A stretch of 64,000 bases of DNA, taken from contig NZ_BMDR01000004.1 of assembly GCF_014635885.1 (NCBI RefSeq), forward strand, positions 124,001-188,000. Reading direction: 5' to 3'. Position numbers and translations under genes: made by a program. The DNA comes from Acinetobacter vivianii (GTDB lineage: Bacteria; Pseudomonadota; Gammaproteobacteria; Pseudomonadales; Moraxellaceae). Shown piece by piece: positions 1-7,751 of the stretch. Position 1 is the stretch's first letter. Every line of letters begins with the position of its first letter. The notes under the pieces were generated by a model. That model searched no databases. It was not told where the DNA came from and was given only the letters and a program-made list of their open reading frames with translations.

Positions 1-1637
1 TGGCATCAATGATCGCCAACATTCTGGCATTGGCGACCATTATTTTCTCGATGCAGGTGTATGATCGAGTCGTACCTTCTCAATCCATTCCGACGCTTTG
101 GGTATTGGCAGCGGGTGTATTAATCGCTGCGATTTTCGAATTTGTACTGCGTCTTTCGCGTATTTACATTTCAGATATTATTGGAAAGCGTGCCGATTTA
201 AGAGTGTCAGATCGTGTATTTGGTCATGCACTACGTATCAAAAATAGTGAACGTTCTAAATCTACTGGTACTTTTATTTCTCAAATTCGCGAGCTGGAAG
301 GCGTACGTGAGCTGGTCACTTCGACCACAATGGGCGCGATTGCAGATTTACCTTTTTTCTTCTTATTCCTGATTATTTTTGCGCTGATTGGCGGAAATTT
401 ATTTTGGGTCATGCTGCTGGTCGTGCCTTTAATGATTTTGCCTGCGATCTTGGCACAAAAGAAACTGGCTCAACTGGCACAAGAAGGGATGCGCGAATCT
501 TCTATCCGTAATGCGATTCTGGTTGAAGCCGTGCAAGGTATTGAAGATATCAAGCTATTACGTGCGGAGTCGCGTTTCCAGAACCAGTGGAACCACATGA
601 ATGAGGTATCTGCCGATATTAGTATGCAACAACGTAAAATTGTTGGTGTGCTGACGGCATGGACACAAAAGATTCAGGGCCTGACCTATGCTGCAGTGAT
701 CCTGGTGGGCTGTTTTGCGGTGATGAAAGGTGATATGACCACGGGTGCATTGGTGGCATGTTCGATTTTGTCTTCTCGTATGCTGGCTCCCATTTCGCAA
801 ATCACAGGGATTCTCGGACGTTTACAACAAGCCAAAGTGGCTAAAAAAGGTCTGGATGAGTTAATGAAAAAGCCTGTTGATCAGGCAGATCAGGCTCATC
901 TGGTTCATAAAGAAGTGCTACACGGTGACTACGAGCTTAAAAAAGTTGTATTTCAATATTCCGAAGATGATCCTCGTCCAAGTTTGTCTATTCCTCATTT
1001 GAAGATCCGTGCTGGTGAACGTATTGCCATTCTCGGGCGTAATGGTGCAGGCAAATCAACACTGCTCCAGATTTTATCTGCCATGCAATTTCCGAATGCA
1101 GGTTCGGTTCATTTAGATGATCTGGATATTAGCCTGATTGATCCGTCCGATGTACGTCGTGACATGGGCTTACTTAATCAGAATGCACATCTATTCTATG
1201 GCACGATCCGTGAAAACCTGACTTTGGGTGCACCACTCGCACGCGATGAAGACATTTTAAAAGCACTGAAAGTGACGGGTGCATTGAGCTTTGTGCATGA
1301 GAAGAAAGAAGGGCTTGATCATCTGGTTTTAGAAGGTGGCGTCGGTTTTTCTGGAGGGCAACGACAAGCTTTATTGTTAGCACGTCTCTTGATTCGTCAA
1401 CCGAACATTCTGTTGCTTGATGAGCCAACGGCAGCCATTGATGATGTCGCCGAGAAGCAGCTTATTGACCATTTAAGAAACTGGTTGGGTTATCGAACTT
1501 TAGTGGTGGCGACTCATCGTCGAGCCGTTCTGGAATTGGTTGACCGGATTATTGTCATGAATGAAGGCAAGATCGTGATGGATGGGCCAGTGGAACAAGT
1601 CTTACAACAATCAGCAATAAAACAAAAAATAGTTTAA
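1..1637 (+). CDS. Type I secretion ABC transporter, permease/ATPase (5' end outside window)
   Basis: The reading frame is open to the left edge, so the N-terminus (in this family often a C39-like peptidase domain) is missing; about 544 residues are visible. It begins with an ABC exporter membrane domain containing several hydrophobic helices (roughly nt 9-850). The nucleotide-binding domain follows, with Walker A ILGRNGAGKST near nt 1030-1060, signature FSGGQRQ near 1347, Walker B ILLLDEPTAAID near 1407 and an H-loop VVATHR near 1504. The membrane-fusion gene starts 24 bp downstream, so the two form an operon. Together with an outer-membrane channel they export a large protein such as a LapA/Bap-type adhesin, resembling LapB. 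The substrate is not in the window. Family is certain, the LapB assignment is inference. Confidence 0.9.
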   Translation, partial: ASMIANILALATIIFSMQVYDRVVPSQSIPTLWVLAAGVLIAAIFEFVLRLSRIYISDIIGKRADLRVSDRVFGHALRIKNSERSKSTGTFISQIRELEGVRELVTSTTMGAIADLPFFFLFLIIFALIGGNLFWVMLLVVPLMILPAILAQKKLAQLAQEGMRESSIRNAILVEAVQGIEDIKLLRAESRFQNQWNHMNEVSADISMQQRKIVGVLTAWTQKIQGLTYAAVILVGCFAVMKGDMTTGALVACSILSSRMLAPISQITGILGRLQQAKVAKKGLDELMKKPVDQADQAHLVHKEVLHGDYELKKVVFQYSEDDPRPSLSIPHLKIRAGERIAILGRNGAGKSTLLQILSAMQFPNAGSVHLDDLDISLIDPSDVRRDMGLLNQNAHLFYGTIRENLTLGAPLARDEDILKALKVTGALSFVHEKKEGLDHLVLEGGVGFSGGQRQALLLARLLIRQPNILLLDEPTAAIDDVAEKQLIDHLRNWLGYRTLVVATHRRAVLELVDRIIVMNEGKIVMDGPVEQVLQQSAIKQKIV

Positions 1638-1661
1638 TACTTAGAGAATAGAGGCAAATTT

Positions 1662-2852
1662 ATGAGTGAAGAACAAAAAACGAGTAGCCGTCCGATGAAT
1701 GTAACTTACAAAGAACCTAAGTTACCTCGTTCAACACTCGTTGTTTGGTTGATTGGGATTGGTTTACTTGTACTCTTGATCTGGGCATGGTTGTTTAATT
1801 TAGAAGAAGTTTCTACGGGGACAGGTAAAGTTATTCCATCTTCAAAAGAGCAGATCATTCAGTCACTTGAGGGTGGTATTTTAACCAAGCTTGATGTGAA
1901 TGAAGGTGATGTGGTGGAAAAGGGGCAGATTCTTGCTCAACTTGATCCGACACGTTTGGCTTCGAATGTGGGGGAGTCACAGTCTTTACTGATTTCGGCA
2001 CAGGCCACCGCAGCGCGTTTACGTGCGGAAGTAAATGGCACGCCACTGACTTTTCCTGAGGAAGTTAAGAAAAGTCCTAAGCTGGTTCAAGAGGAAACCG
2101 CACTTTATTATTCACGCCGTGAAAATCTGGAGCAATCCATCGCAGGTTATGAACAGGCTGCCAAGCTAGTGCGACAAGAGCTTGCCATGACTGAGCCATT
2201 AGTGGCAAAAGGTGCTGCAAGTGAAGTTGAAGTGTTGCGCTTAAAACGTGAAGCCAATGACTTGAATAATAAGATCAATGACACGCGTAACGAATATTAT
2301 GTCAAAGCGCGAGAAGAGCTTTCCAAGGCCAATACTGATATCCAGACACAACAACAAGTAGTGAATGGACGTGCTGATAGCTTACAACGTGCGGTATTTA
2401 AAGCGCCAGTACGTGGTGTGGTCAAAGAAATTGATGTCACGACTTTAGGCGGGGTGATTCCGCAAAATGGTAAATTGATGACCATTGTCCCACTGGAAGA
2501 TAAACTGTTGATTGAAGCTCGTATTTCTCCGCGAGATATTGCTTTTATTCGTCCGGGACAAGAAGCCTTGGTGAAGATTACGGCCTATGATTATTCGATT
2601 TACGGCGGTCTGGATGGGAAAGTAACTGTAATTTCTCCAGATACCATTCGTGATGAAGTGAAGCAGGATCAGTTCTATTATCGTGTTTATATCCGTACCG
2701 ATTCAGATCGCCTCTATAACAAGGCGGGTAAGGCATTTAGTATTACCCCAGGGATGGTGGCGACAGTGGATATTCGTACAGGTCAAAAAACCATTATGGA
2801 TTACCTGCTTAAACCGTTTAATAAAGCCAAAGAAGCATTACGCGAACGCTAA
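1662..2852 (+). CDS. HlyD-family type I secretion membrane fusion protein
   Basis: This 396-residue periplasmic adaptor bridges the inner-membrane ABC transporter and an outer-membrane channel. A short cytoplasmic N-terminus is followed by one transmembrane helix (about residues 25-45). A biotinyl-lipoyl-like half-motif comes next (about 50-95), then a helical hairpin (about 100-240) and a beta-barrel domain. The C-terminal HlyD signature is visible as PGMVATVDIRTGQ followed by YLLKP. An RBS-like agaggc lies before the ATG. It resembles LapC/HlyD. A terminator follows directly, so this gene ends the operon. Confidence 0.9.
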   Translation: MSEEQKTSSRPMNVTYKEPKLPRSTLVVWLIGIGLLVLLIWAWLFNLEEVSTGTGKVIPSSKEQIIQSLEGGILTKLDVNEGDVVEKGQILAQLDPTRLASNVGESQSLLISAQATAARLRAEVNGTPLTFPEEVKKSPKLVQEETALYYSRRENLEQSIAGYEQAAKLVRQELAMTEPLVAKGAASEVEVLRLKREANDLNNKINDTRNEYYVKAREELSKANTDIQTQQQVVNGRADSLQRAVFKAPVRGVVKEIDVTTLGGVIPQNGKLMTIVPLEDKLLIEARISPRDIAFIRPGQEALVKITAYDYSIYGGLDGKVTVISPDTIRDEVKQDQFYYRVYIRTDSDRLYNKAGKAFSITPGMVATVDIRTGQKTIMDYLLKPFNKAKEALRER

Positions 2853-2869
2853 GTTGTGCTGATTGAGAA

Positions 2870-2895
2870 AACCTCGCTTCAGGCGAGGTTTTTTA
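2870..2895 (+). terminator. Rho-independent terminator after the secretion operon
   Basis: A stem of ACCTCGC and GCGAGGT around a 5-nt loop is followed by a run of six T. It lies 18 bp after the stop of the membrane fusion gene. Confidence 0.85.
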
Positions 2896-2946
2896 TTTGT
2901 CAGTTAAGCGGCTATAATCTGTTTTTCAGTTTTTATCTTGTTTTTT

Positions 2947-3534
2947 ATGCCATTTACCATTGCCAGTACGGTAACTTTTGAAGAAGACATTAAAAAAAGT
3001 CGTTTCCAAGCGATTGCGGCTGTTGTTGAAAATGAACAGCAGGTTAAAGATTTTCTGGAGCAATACAAAGATACTTCAACCACGCATCAATGCTGGGCAT
3101 GGAAAATTGGACATCATGTCCGTTTTAATGATGATGGCGAACCTTCAGGCACGGCAGGTCGACCCATTCTTGCGACTATTGAAGGTAATGAACTGACCAA
3201 CGTTATTGTACTGGTCAATCGTTGGTATGGCGGTATTAAATTGGGTACGGGTGGTTTGGTACGTGCCTATGGTGGTTGCGCAGGTCAGTGCTTATTGTTA
3301 GCAGAAAAAATTGAACTGATTGAAAAGAAAGAAATCCAGTTTGCATGTCTGTTCAATGAATGGGCCATTATGCAGTATGAGTTGATGCAGCAACAGATTG
3401 AACATCAGGAAAGTTATACCGATACCGGTGTTACAGTTCAGGCCCGACTGCAAGTGCATCAGATTGAGCCTTTAAGACTTAAGCTGCAAGATGTGAGTAG
3501 AGGACGTGAGAAATTACATGTATGTGATGACTGA
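2947..3534 (+). CDS. yigZ: YigZ/IMPACT family protein
   Basis: This is a 195-residue protein of the IMPACT (UPF0029) family. The hallmark core is visible in the first half, with HQCWAWKIG followed by DDGEPSGTAGRPIL and then VNRWYGGIKLGTGGL. The C-terminal third fits the small second domain of bacterial YigZ proteins. Eukaryotic relatives regulate Gcn2, but the bacterial role is not settled. I chose the ATG at 2947 rather than a TTG nine bases upstream because the conserved start MPFTIAS fits the family; no strong ribosome site is visible for either. It appears to be a single-gene unit. Confidence 0.85.
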   Translation: MPFTIASTVTFEEDIKKSRFQAIAAVVENEQQVKDFLEQYKDTSTTHQCWAWKIGHHVRFNDDGEPSGTAGRPILATIEGNELTNVIVLVNRWYGGIKLGTGGLVRAYGGCAGQCLLLAEKIELIEKKEIQFACLFNEWAIMQYELMQQQIEHQESYTDTGVTVQARLQVHQIEPLRLKLQDVSRGREKLHVCDD

Positions 3535-3608
3535 AATGTATCTGTCTTCTCTTGCGAGGCGATGCATCTCAGGGCGTGAAGTGCTGAAGTTTATTGAGGA
3601 GCAAGAGG

Positions 3609-4223
3609 ATGAATGATCCTTTACTGAAATATCGCGAGCAGCATAAGCAGCGCCTTAATTATATGCCTTGGTTATATTGGACACTCAAGCCAAAACATCG
3701 TGAATGGGCAGAAGCATGGCAAGCTGAATATCAGGCCTATTTAATGGACATGGAAACGGTGGAAATCGGCAAGAACTGTTTCATTTCTCCATTAGCACAT
3801 ATTTTTGCAGAACGTGGACGTAAGATTTCGATTGGAGATAATACCTTTATCGCCGCAGATTGTACCTTGCATGGCCCATTAGAAATCGGCAATGAAGTCG
3901 CGATTAACCATCACTGTATTCTGGATGGGGGACGTACAGGGATCAAATTAAATGATCAAGTCAGAATCGCGGCTTATAGTCATTTATATGCCTTTGACCA
4001 TGGTATGGAAATGGATCGTGCCATTTACCAGCAGCCTGTTAGCTCTAAAGGAATTGAAGTAGGATGTGATGTCTGGCTTGGTGCGCATGTGGGGATCAAG
4101 GATGGTATTAAAATTGGAGATCATGCAGTTGTGGGCATGAACAGTATGGTAACCAAAGATGTAGACGATTATGCAATCGTGGCAGGGAATCCAGCAAAAA
4201 TAATTCGTTATCGTAATGAGTAA
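3609..4223 (+). CDS. Hexapeptide-repeat acyltransferase
   Basis: A protein of 204 residues. An N-terminal helical segment of about 50 residues is followed by left-handed beta-helix hexapeptide repeats ([LIV]-G-x4 type: VEIGKNCF, ISIGDNTF, LEIGNEVA, IEVGCDVW, IKIGDHAV). It ends with the VVAGNPAKIIRYR segment typical of the acetyltransferases related to maltose and galactoside acetyltransferase. HxYxFDHG near residue 130 probably carries the catalytic His. The ATG at 3609 is preferred because GAGGAG lies seven bases upstream. The acceptor substrate cannot be read from the sequence and neighbours give no hint. Confidence 0.8.
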   Translation: MNDPLLKYREQHKQRLNYMPWLYWTLKPKHREWAEAWQAEYQAYLMDMETVEIGKNCFISPLAHIFAERGRKISIGDNTFIAADCTLHGPLEIGNEVAINHHCILDGGRTGIKLNDQVRIAAYSHLYAFDHGMEMDRAIYQQPVSSKGIEVGCDVWLGAHVGIKDGIKIGDHAVVGMNSMVTKDVDDYAIVAGNPAKIIRYRNE

Positions 4224-4339
4224 AGGTTTATTAAAAAGCTTATGAGATTCGATACATAAATTTAACCTTCCTCGCTTTTATCTGTGATAAGTTAAAAATA
4301 AGTAGAAGACCTAAGGTATTACCTAAAGAGAGGCGAAAA

Positions 4340-5182
4340 ATGAACCGTGTAATTGCATGTATTGATTCTTCACCCTGCATTGATGCTGTGGCTGAGGCGG
4401 CTGTGTGGGTGGCCAAACAGACACAAAGAGAATTGGTACTATTGCAAATTCTGGACTATTACCCAGCGAGTTATCATTTAGGTGAAATCAGCGGTGTGAT
4501 TGGCTTTGAAAGTAATGCCATGCTGTTGAAAGAGCTGGCTGAGCTAGAACAAAAGCAAAGTGAGCTTGCACTGGATTATAGTAATAATTTGCTTAAACAT
4601 ATTTCTGAGCTTATCGAAAAACAGTATGGCTTAACCAGCACCAAGATTCAGGAAAAAGGTGATTTTCTTGAGCAAAGTTTTAATCTTCTCGATGAAAACG
4701 ATATTGTGATTATTGGTCGGGTGGGTGAGCGTGCTGCCGAGAAAAACAAACCGATTGGTAGCAATGTTGAAAACTTCATTCGTGGTGCAAACTGTACTGT
4801 TATTACGGTAGGCGAGCATTTCCAGCCACCGAAACGTTTTATCTTTGCCTATGAATATTCACCAACCTGCCAGAAAATGCTGCAACGTATTGCAAAAAGT
4901 GATCTGTTGAAACTCTTGCAATGCCACTTGCTTTACGTCGGTGATCATCCTGAAATGCTGGCAGAACCAGAGAAGTACTTAACCGATGCTGGATTGGAAG
5001 TGGTATCCGTGTACCGTTATGGTGATGTTGCTCAAAATATTCTTGAATATCAAAGGGAACATGATATTCAGCTGATTGTATTAGGGGCATTTAGCCACAG
5101 TAAAATTCATCAGTTCTTCTTGGGTAGTATCACTACCACGATCTTCCGTAATGCCAATGTACCTTTGCTTGTTGCTAAGTGA
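4340..5182 (+). CDS. Tandem-domain universal stress protein
   Basis: This 280-residue cytoplasmic protein is made of two Usp domains (about residues 1-150 and 155-280). The first has an ATP-binding-like motif, G-R-V-G then nine residues and G-S. The second ends with GAFSHSKIHQFFLGS, a degenerate version of the same motif. Tandem Usp proteins such as UspE bind nucleotides and contribute to stress survival; the specific role here is unknown. The RBS agagaggcg lies just upstream of the ATG. It is monocistronic and convergent with the methyltransferase gene. Confidence 0.85.
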   Translation: MNRVIACIDSSPCIDAVAEAAVWVAKQTQRELVLLQILDYYPASYHLGEISGVIGFESNAMLLKELAELEQKQSELALDYSNNLLKHISELIEKQYGLTSTKIQEKGDFLEQSFNLLDENDIVIIGRVGERAAEKNKPIGSNVENFIRGANCTVITVGEHFQPPKRFIFAYEYSPTCQKMLQRIAKSDLLKLLQCHLLYVGDHPEMLAEPEKYLTDAGLEVVSVYRYGDVAQNILEYQREHDIQLIVLGAFSHSKIHQFFLGSITTTIFRNANVPLLVAK

Positions 5183-5190
5183 TTCATTTC

Positions 5191-5238
5191 TTTCCATATA
5201 GTTATCCGCAATTCCTGTGGATAACTGTATGGAAAAGC
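5191..5238. repeat. Long inverted repeat between convergent genes
   Basis: The arms TTTCCATA-ta-GTTATCC and GGATAAC-tg-TATGGAAA pair over 15 bp with one two-base internal mismatch around an 11-nt loop. It sits between the convergent stress-protein and methyltransferase genes and could end both transcripts. No clear T-run follows on either strand, so it may act as a Rho-independent-like hairpin or a 3'-end stabiliser. Confidence 0.6.
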
Positions 5239-5301
5239 ATTAGAGATAAATATAATTTGTTGATATTACACAACTAAATTAAATAGGTTGTTTTTTAATC
5301 T

Positions 5302-5970
5302 CTATTTTACGATGGCAATTGCAAAGCCATCATGGCCTTTTGAGCCTACGGTTTGTAATGCTGTGCAAGATAACAGTTGAGGATGGTCTTTTAACGTCGT
5401 GAAAGCTTCACGAATTCCTTCAATACTTGGTTTCTTGTTATTTTCATCCAGAATATCTCCTGCACGAATCACATTATCCAGCACGATAATGGTACCTGAA
5501 TGAGCAAGTTTTAAACTTAACTCAAAATATTCAGGATAACTTTGCTTATCCGCATCAATGAAAATGAAATCAAATGGTTCACTGCCTTCTGCAATCAGCT
5601 GATTCATGATATCTGCACCACGCCCTTTTTTTAGTTCAATGGTGGTTGGCATATTGGCAAAATCAATATTTTCCTGCGCAATGATGACATGGGTATCACG
5701 TCCTTCGACGGTAAGTAGATAACCATCTTCTGGCAGCGCTTTTGCTAGCCAAATGGTGCTGTAGGCGCCAAAAGTTCCCAGTTCCAATACACGTTTGCAT
5801 TGGTTCATCTGGATCAGCATCTGCAAAAACATGCCTTGATTAGGCGCAACAGCCAAATGATTAGAAAACCCTTGAGTATCGGTATTGTCTAATGCATGTT
5901 GAAGTCTTGGATCTGTGGGAATTAAATGTGAATTGATATAGTCATCAATGTCGGTCCACATCTGTTGCAT
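5302..5970 (-). CDS. SAM-dependent O-methyltransferase (class I, caffeoyl-CoA OMT-like)
   Basis: The product has 222 residues and belongs to the O-methyltransferase family 3 fold. SAM motif I is seen in VLELGTFGAYSTIWLAKALP (about residues 60-80). The metal/substrate motif DFIFIDADKQSYPEY is near residues 135-150, and VLDNVIRAGDILD near 165-180 completes the family pattern. Bacterial members methylate catechol-type or other small hydroxyls; the true substrate is unknown. A TTG six bases upstream is an alternative start with a slightly better spaced AGG. Monocistronic. Confidence 0.85.
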   Translation of the reverse strand: MQQMWTDIDDYINSHLIPTDPRLQHALDNTDTQGFSNHLAVAPNQGMFLQMLIQMNQCKRVLELGTFGAYSTIWLAKALPEDGYLLTVEGRDTHVIIAQENIDFANMPTTIELKKGRGADIMNQLIAEGSEPFDFIFIDADKQSYPEYFELSLKLAHSGTIIVLDNVIRAGDILDENNKKPSIEGIREAFTTLKDHPQLLSCTALQTVGSKGHDGFAIAIVK

Positions 5971-6062
5971 AATCAAGTTTACCTATGAATCTGTTAGCTG
6001 CATTTTAAACGTTTATGATCAGAGTGCAATTTGATTGCTCAATTAATCCTGTGTAATGAAAC

Positions 6063-6092
6063 AAAAAAGAGATCAAATTGATCTCTTTTAAA
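6063..6092 (-). terminator. Terminator of the M15-like peptidase gene
   Basis: AAAGAGATCAA pairs with TTGATCTCTTT in a nearly loop-less palindrome flanked by A and T runs, just past the stop of the minus-strand peptidase gene. It could work on both strands. Confidence 0.7.
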
Positions 6093-6107
6093 GTTGCCGA
6101 AGGATTT

Positions 6108-6821
6108 TTAGAAATTACACATCGAGCTATTGCGGGTCAGGTCAGGACCCCAAGTACGATAGCCTTGCGTATCAATATGAATCTGTCCAGAACTATATAA
6201 ACCAACGCCTATATCCAGACTTTGTCCATGCTGTGCCCAGAACTGACATAACTTGAATTTGGTCTGTTCGATAAAGGCATAATCTTGTGGCTGTGGGTAT
6301 TCAGGGCCAATACGGAAATCAATGGCCGAGTTAAATAGATGTTTTGAAGAGCCCGCACCACCAGCACATTGGTTCAAAGGCAGATCTCGATAAACCGAGG
6401 TAACTTCAAAATCCGTTAAAACTTTTGCTGCGACCAGATATTTAAAGACACGTAAGGTTGGCAGGGCATTTCCCCATAACTCACGATTAGGCACCATATA
6501 TTCTGAACGGCCACATTTTTGCCAGTCTCGTGCAGTACGTAGCAACTCAAAACTTGGAACAATATGGGCAACATTATTACGGGCAAGATACTGCTCGTAT
6601 TCGCGAACGCGTGCATAATTATCGCCTTGACCGAGCCATCGGCGATAGGAAGGAGGTTCGACTTTATTTGGAACAGGGCGGGTTAAAGTGACTTGTTCTT
6701 GAGGAATGTAAATTCTTTTACCTTGGTTTTGATTTACTTTTGTGGTTGAACTCGTACAACCTACCATCATCACAGGGATGGCAAATAATGATAATAGACC
6801 CTGTAATTTATTTCGAATCAT
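6108..6821 (-). CDS. Lipoprotein with peptidase M15-like (D-Ala-D-Ala carboxypeptidase type) domain
   Basis: A protein of 237 residues. A lipoprotein signal peptide has Cys22 in the lipobox MMVGC, so the protein is probably anchored in the envelope. The second half has the M15 zinc-peptidase pattern: SVYRDLPLNQCAGG, then SSKHLFNSAIDF (first His and the Asp ligand), and near the C-terminus GQIHID (second His). This predicts cleavage of peptidoglycan stem peptides. The ferredoxin gene upstream is separated by a terminator, so this is probably its own unit. Confidence 0.8.
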   Translation of the reverse strand: MIRNKLQGLLSLFAIPVMMVGCTSSTTKVNQNQGKRIYIPQEQVTLTRPVPNKVEPPSYRRWLGQGDNYARVREYEQYLARNNVAHIVPSFELLRTARDWQKCGRSEYMVPNRELWGNALPTLRVFKYLVAAKVLTDFEVTSVYRDLPLNQCAGGAGSSKHLFNSAIDFRIGPEYPQPQDYAFIEQTKFKLCQFWAQHGQSLDIGVGLYSSGQIHIDTQGYRTWGPDLTRNSSMCNF

Positions 6822-6914
6822 AAAAAGCGCAGTTCATAATCGATAGGCGTATTATTTTAATGCAAAATGGCGTATGAATAATGAGGTAATTGCAAAGAAA
6901 TGTGTGATTAAAGT

Positions 6915-6945
6915 ATAAAAAAGACCAGTAAAACTGGCCTTTTTC
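6915..6945 (-). terminator. Terminator of the ferredoxin gene
   Basis: On the minus strand GGCCAGT-ttt-ACTGGTC is followed by six T, directly after the ferredoxin stop codon. Confidence 0.85.
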
Positions 6946-6947
6946 AA

Positions 6948-7277
6948 TTATTTTTCTAAATATTGCAGCTTGTCTGGCTTGCCATTCCACTCTTCACGGT
7001 CAGCAGGTTGCTCACCAATTTGAGTGATGTTATTGCCAGCCCATTTTTCAGACAATTCAGCATTGAGTTCAATAAAGACTTCTTGGCCTTCTGGTAACTC
7101 ATCTTCCGAGAAAATTGCATTTGCTGGGCATTCTGGTTCACATAGTGCGCAGTCAATACATTCATCTGGATTGATCACAAGGAAGTTTGGACCTTCGTAG
7201 AAGCAGTCTACTGGACAAACTTCAACACAATCTTGATATTTACATTTAATACAATTTTCGGTGACAACAAAGGTCAT
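6948..7277 (-). CDS. fdxA: Seven-iron ferredoxin FdxA
   Basis: This 109-residue electron carrier has one [3Fe-4S] and one [4Fe-4S] cluster. The pattern is that of Azotobacter-type 7Fe ferredoxins: C9, C17 and C50 are predicted for the 3Fe cluster, and C21, C40, C43 and C46 for the 4Fe cluster. Extra cysteines are present at 12 and 25. The C-terminal extension after residue 60 is also typical. Its redox partner cannot be told from the neighbours. Confidence 0.95.
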   Translation of the reverse strand: MTFVVTENCIKCKYQDCVEVCPVDCFYEGPNFLVINPDECIDCALCEPECPANAIFSEDELPEGQEVFIELNAELSEKWAGNNITQIGEQPADREEWNGKPDKLQYLEK

Positions 7278-7445
7278 GGCGGCAGCTACCTAAAAAATAT
7301 GGTTTTCATTTTGCATAGCGTATTTTAGGCAAAAAATACCGATAGAAACAATTCCTTTTATTGATATTTATTATTCGTATCAATGAAATGGACTTATTTA
7401 TATGACTTTTGTTGATAATAAGTCTCAACTACAGCCGCAATTTGC

Positions 7446-7613
7446 TTATTTATGCTTTTTCTTGAGACCACCGCCATCTTGCTTATTCACTGTTGCCCAA
7501 GCAATACGTTCAGCATCTTCCTGAGAGCGACCCTGTTCCAGTTCACTTTCTTCAATATGCTTGGCTTGTCGTTTCTGTTTTGCTGTATATGCAGATTTAT
7601 CGCCACGAGACAT
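7446..7613 (-). CDS. Small basic protein, homologues often labelled plasmid stabilisation protein
   Basis: This is a 55-residue hydrophilic protein beginning MSRGDKSAYTAKQKRQ and ending in a Gly/Lys tail (DGGGLKKKHK). I chose the ATG at 7613 because a perfect GGAGG lies seven bases upstream; the longer reading frame has no support. The WATVNKQDGGG segment is the conserved part of a small family found across proteobacteria. The label 'plasmid stabilisation' is a database habit, with no toxin or antitoxin partner here. Function unknown. Confidence 0.7.
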   Translation of the reverse strand: MSRGDKSAYTAKQKRQAKHIEESELEQGRSQEDAERIAWATVNKQDGGGLKKKHK

Positions 7614-7708
7614 GGTATTTCCTCCACAGAATAATTTTCTAGGTTTAGGAATAACATGAACCTTAAAAAAGGTGGGTGAGCAATTGTTAGATTGCACAAG
7701 CGCTATGT

Positions 7709-7741
7709 AAATAAGCTCTACCTCAAAGGATAGAGCTTATT
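7709..7741 (-). terminator. Terminator of mutS
   Basis: AATAAGCTCTA and TAGAGCTTATT form an 11-bp perfect stem around a 10-nt loop. It lies immediately after the mutS stop on the minus strand, with a short T-rich tail. Confidence 0.7.
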
Positions 7742-7751
7742 AATCAGAGGA

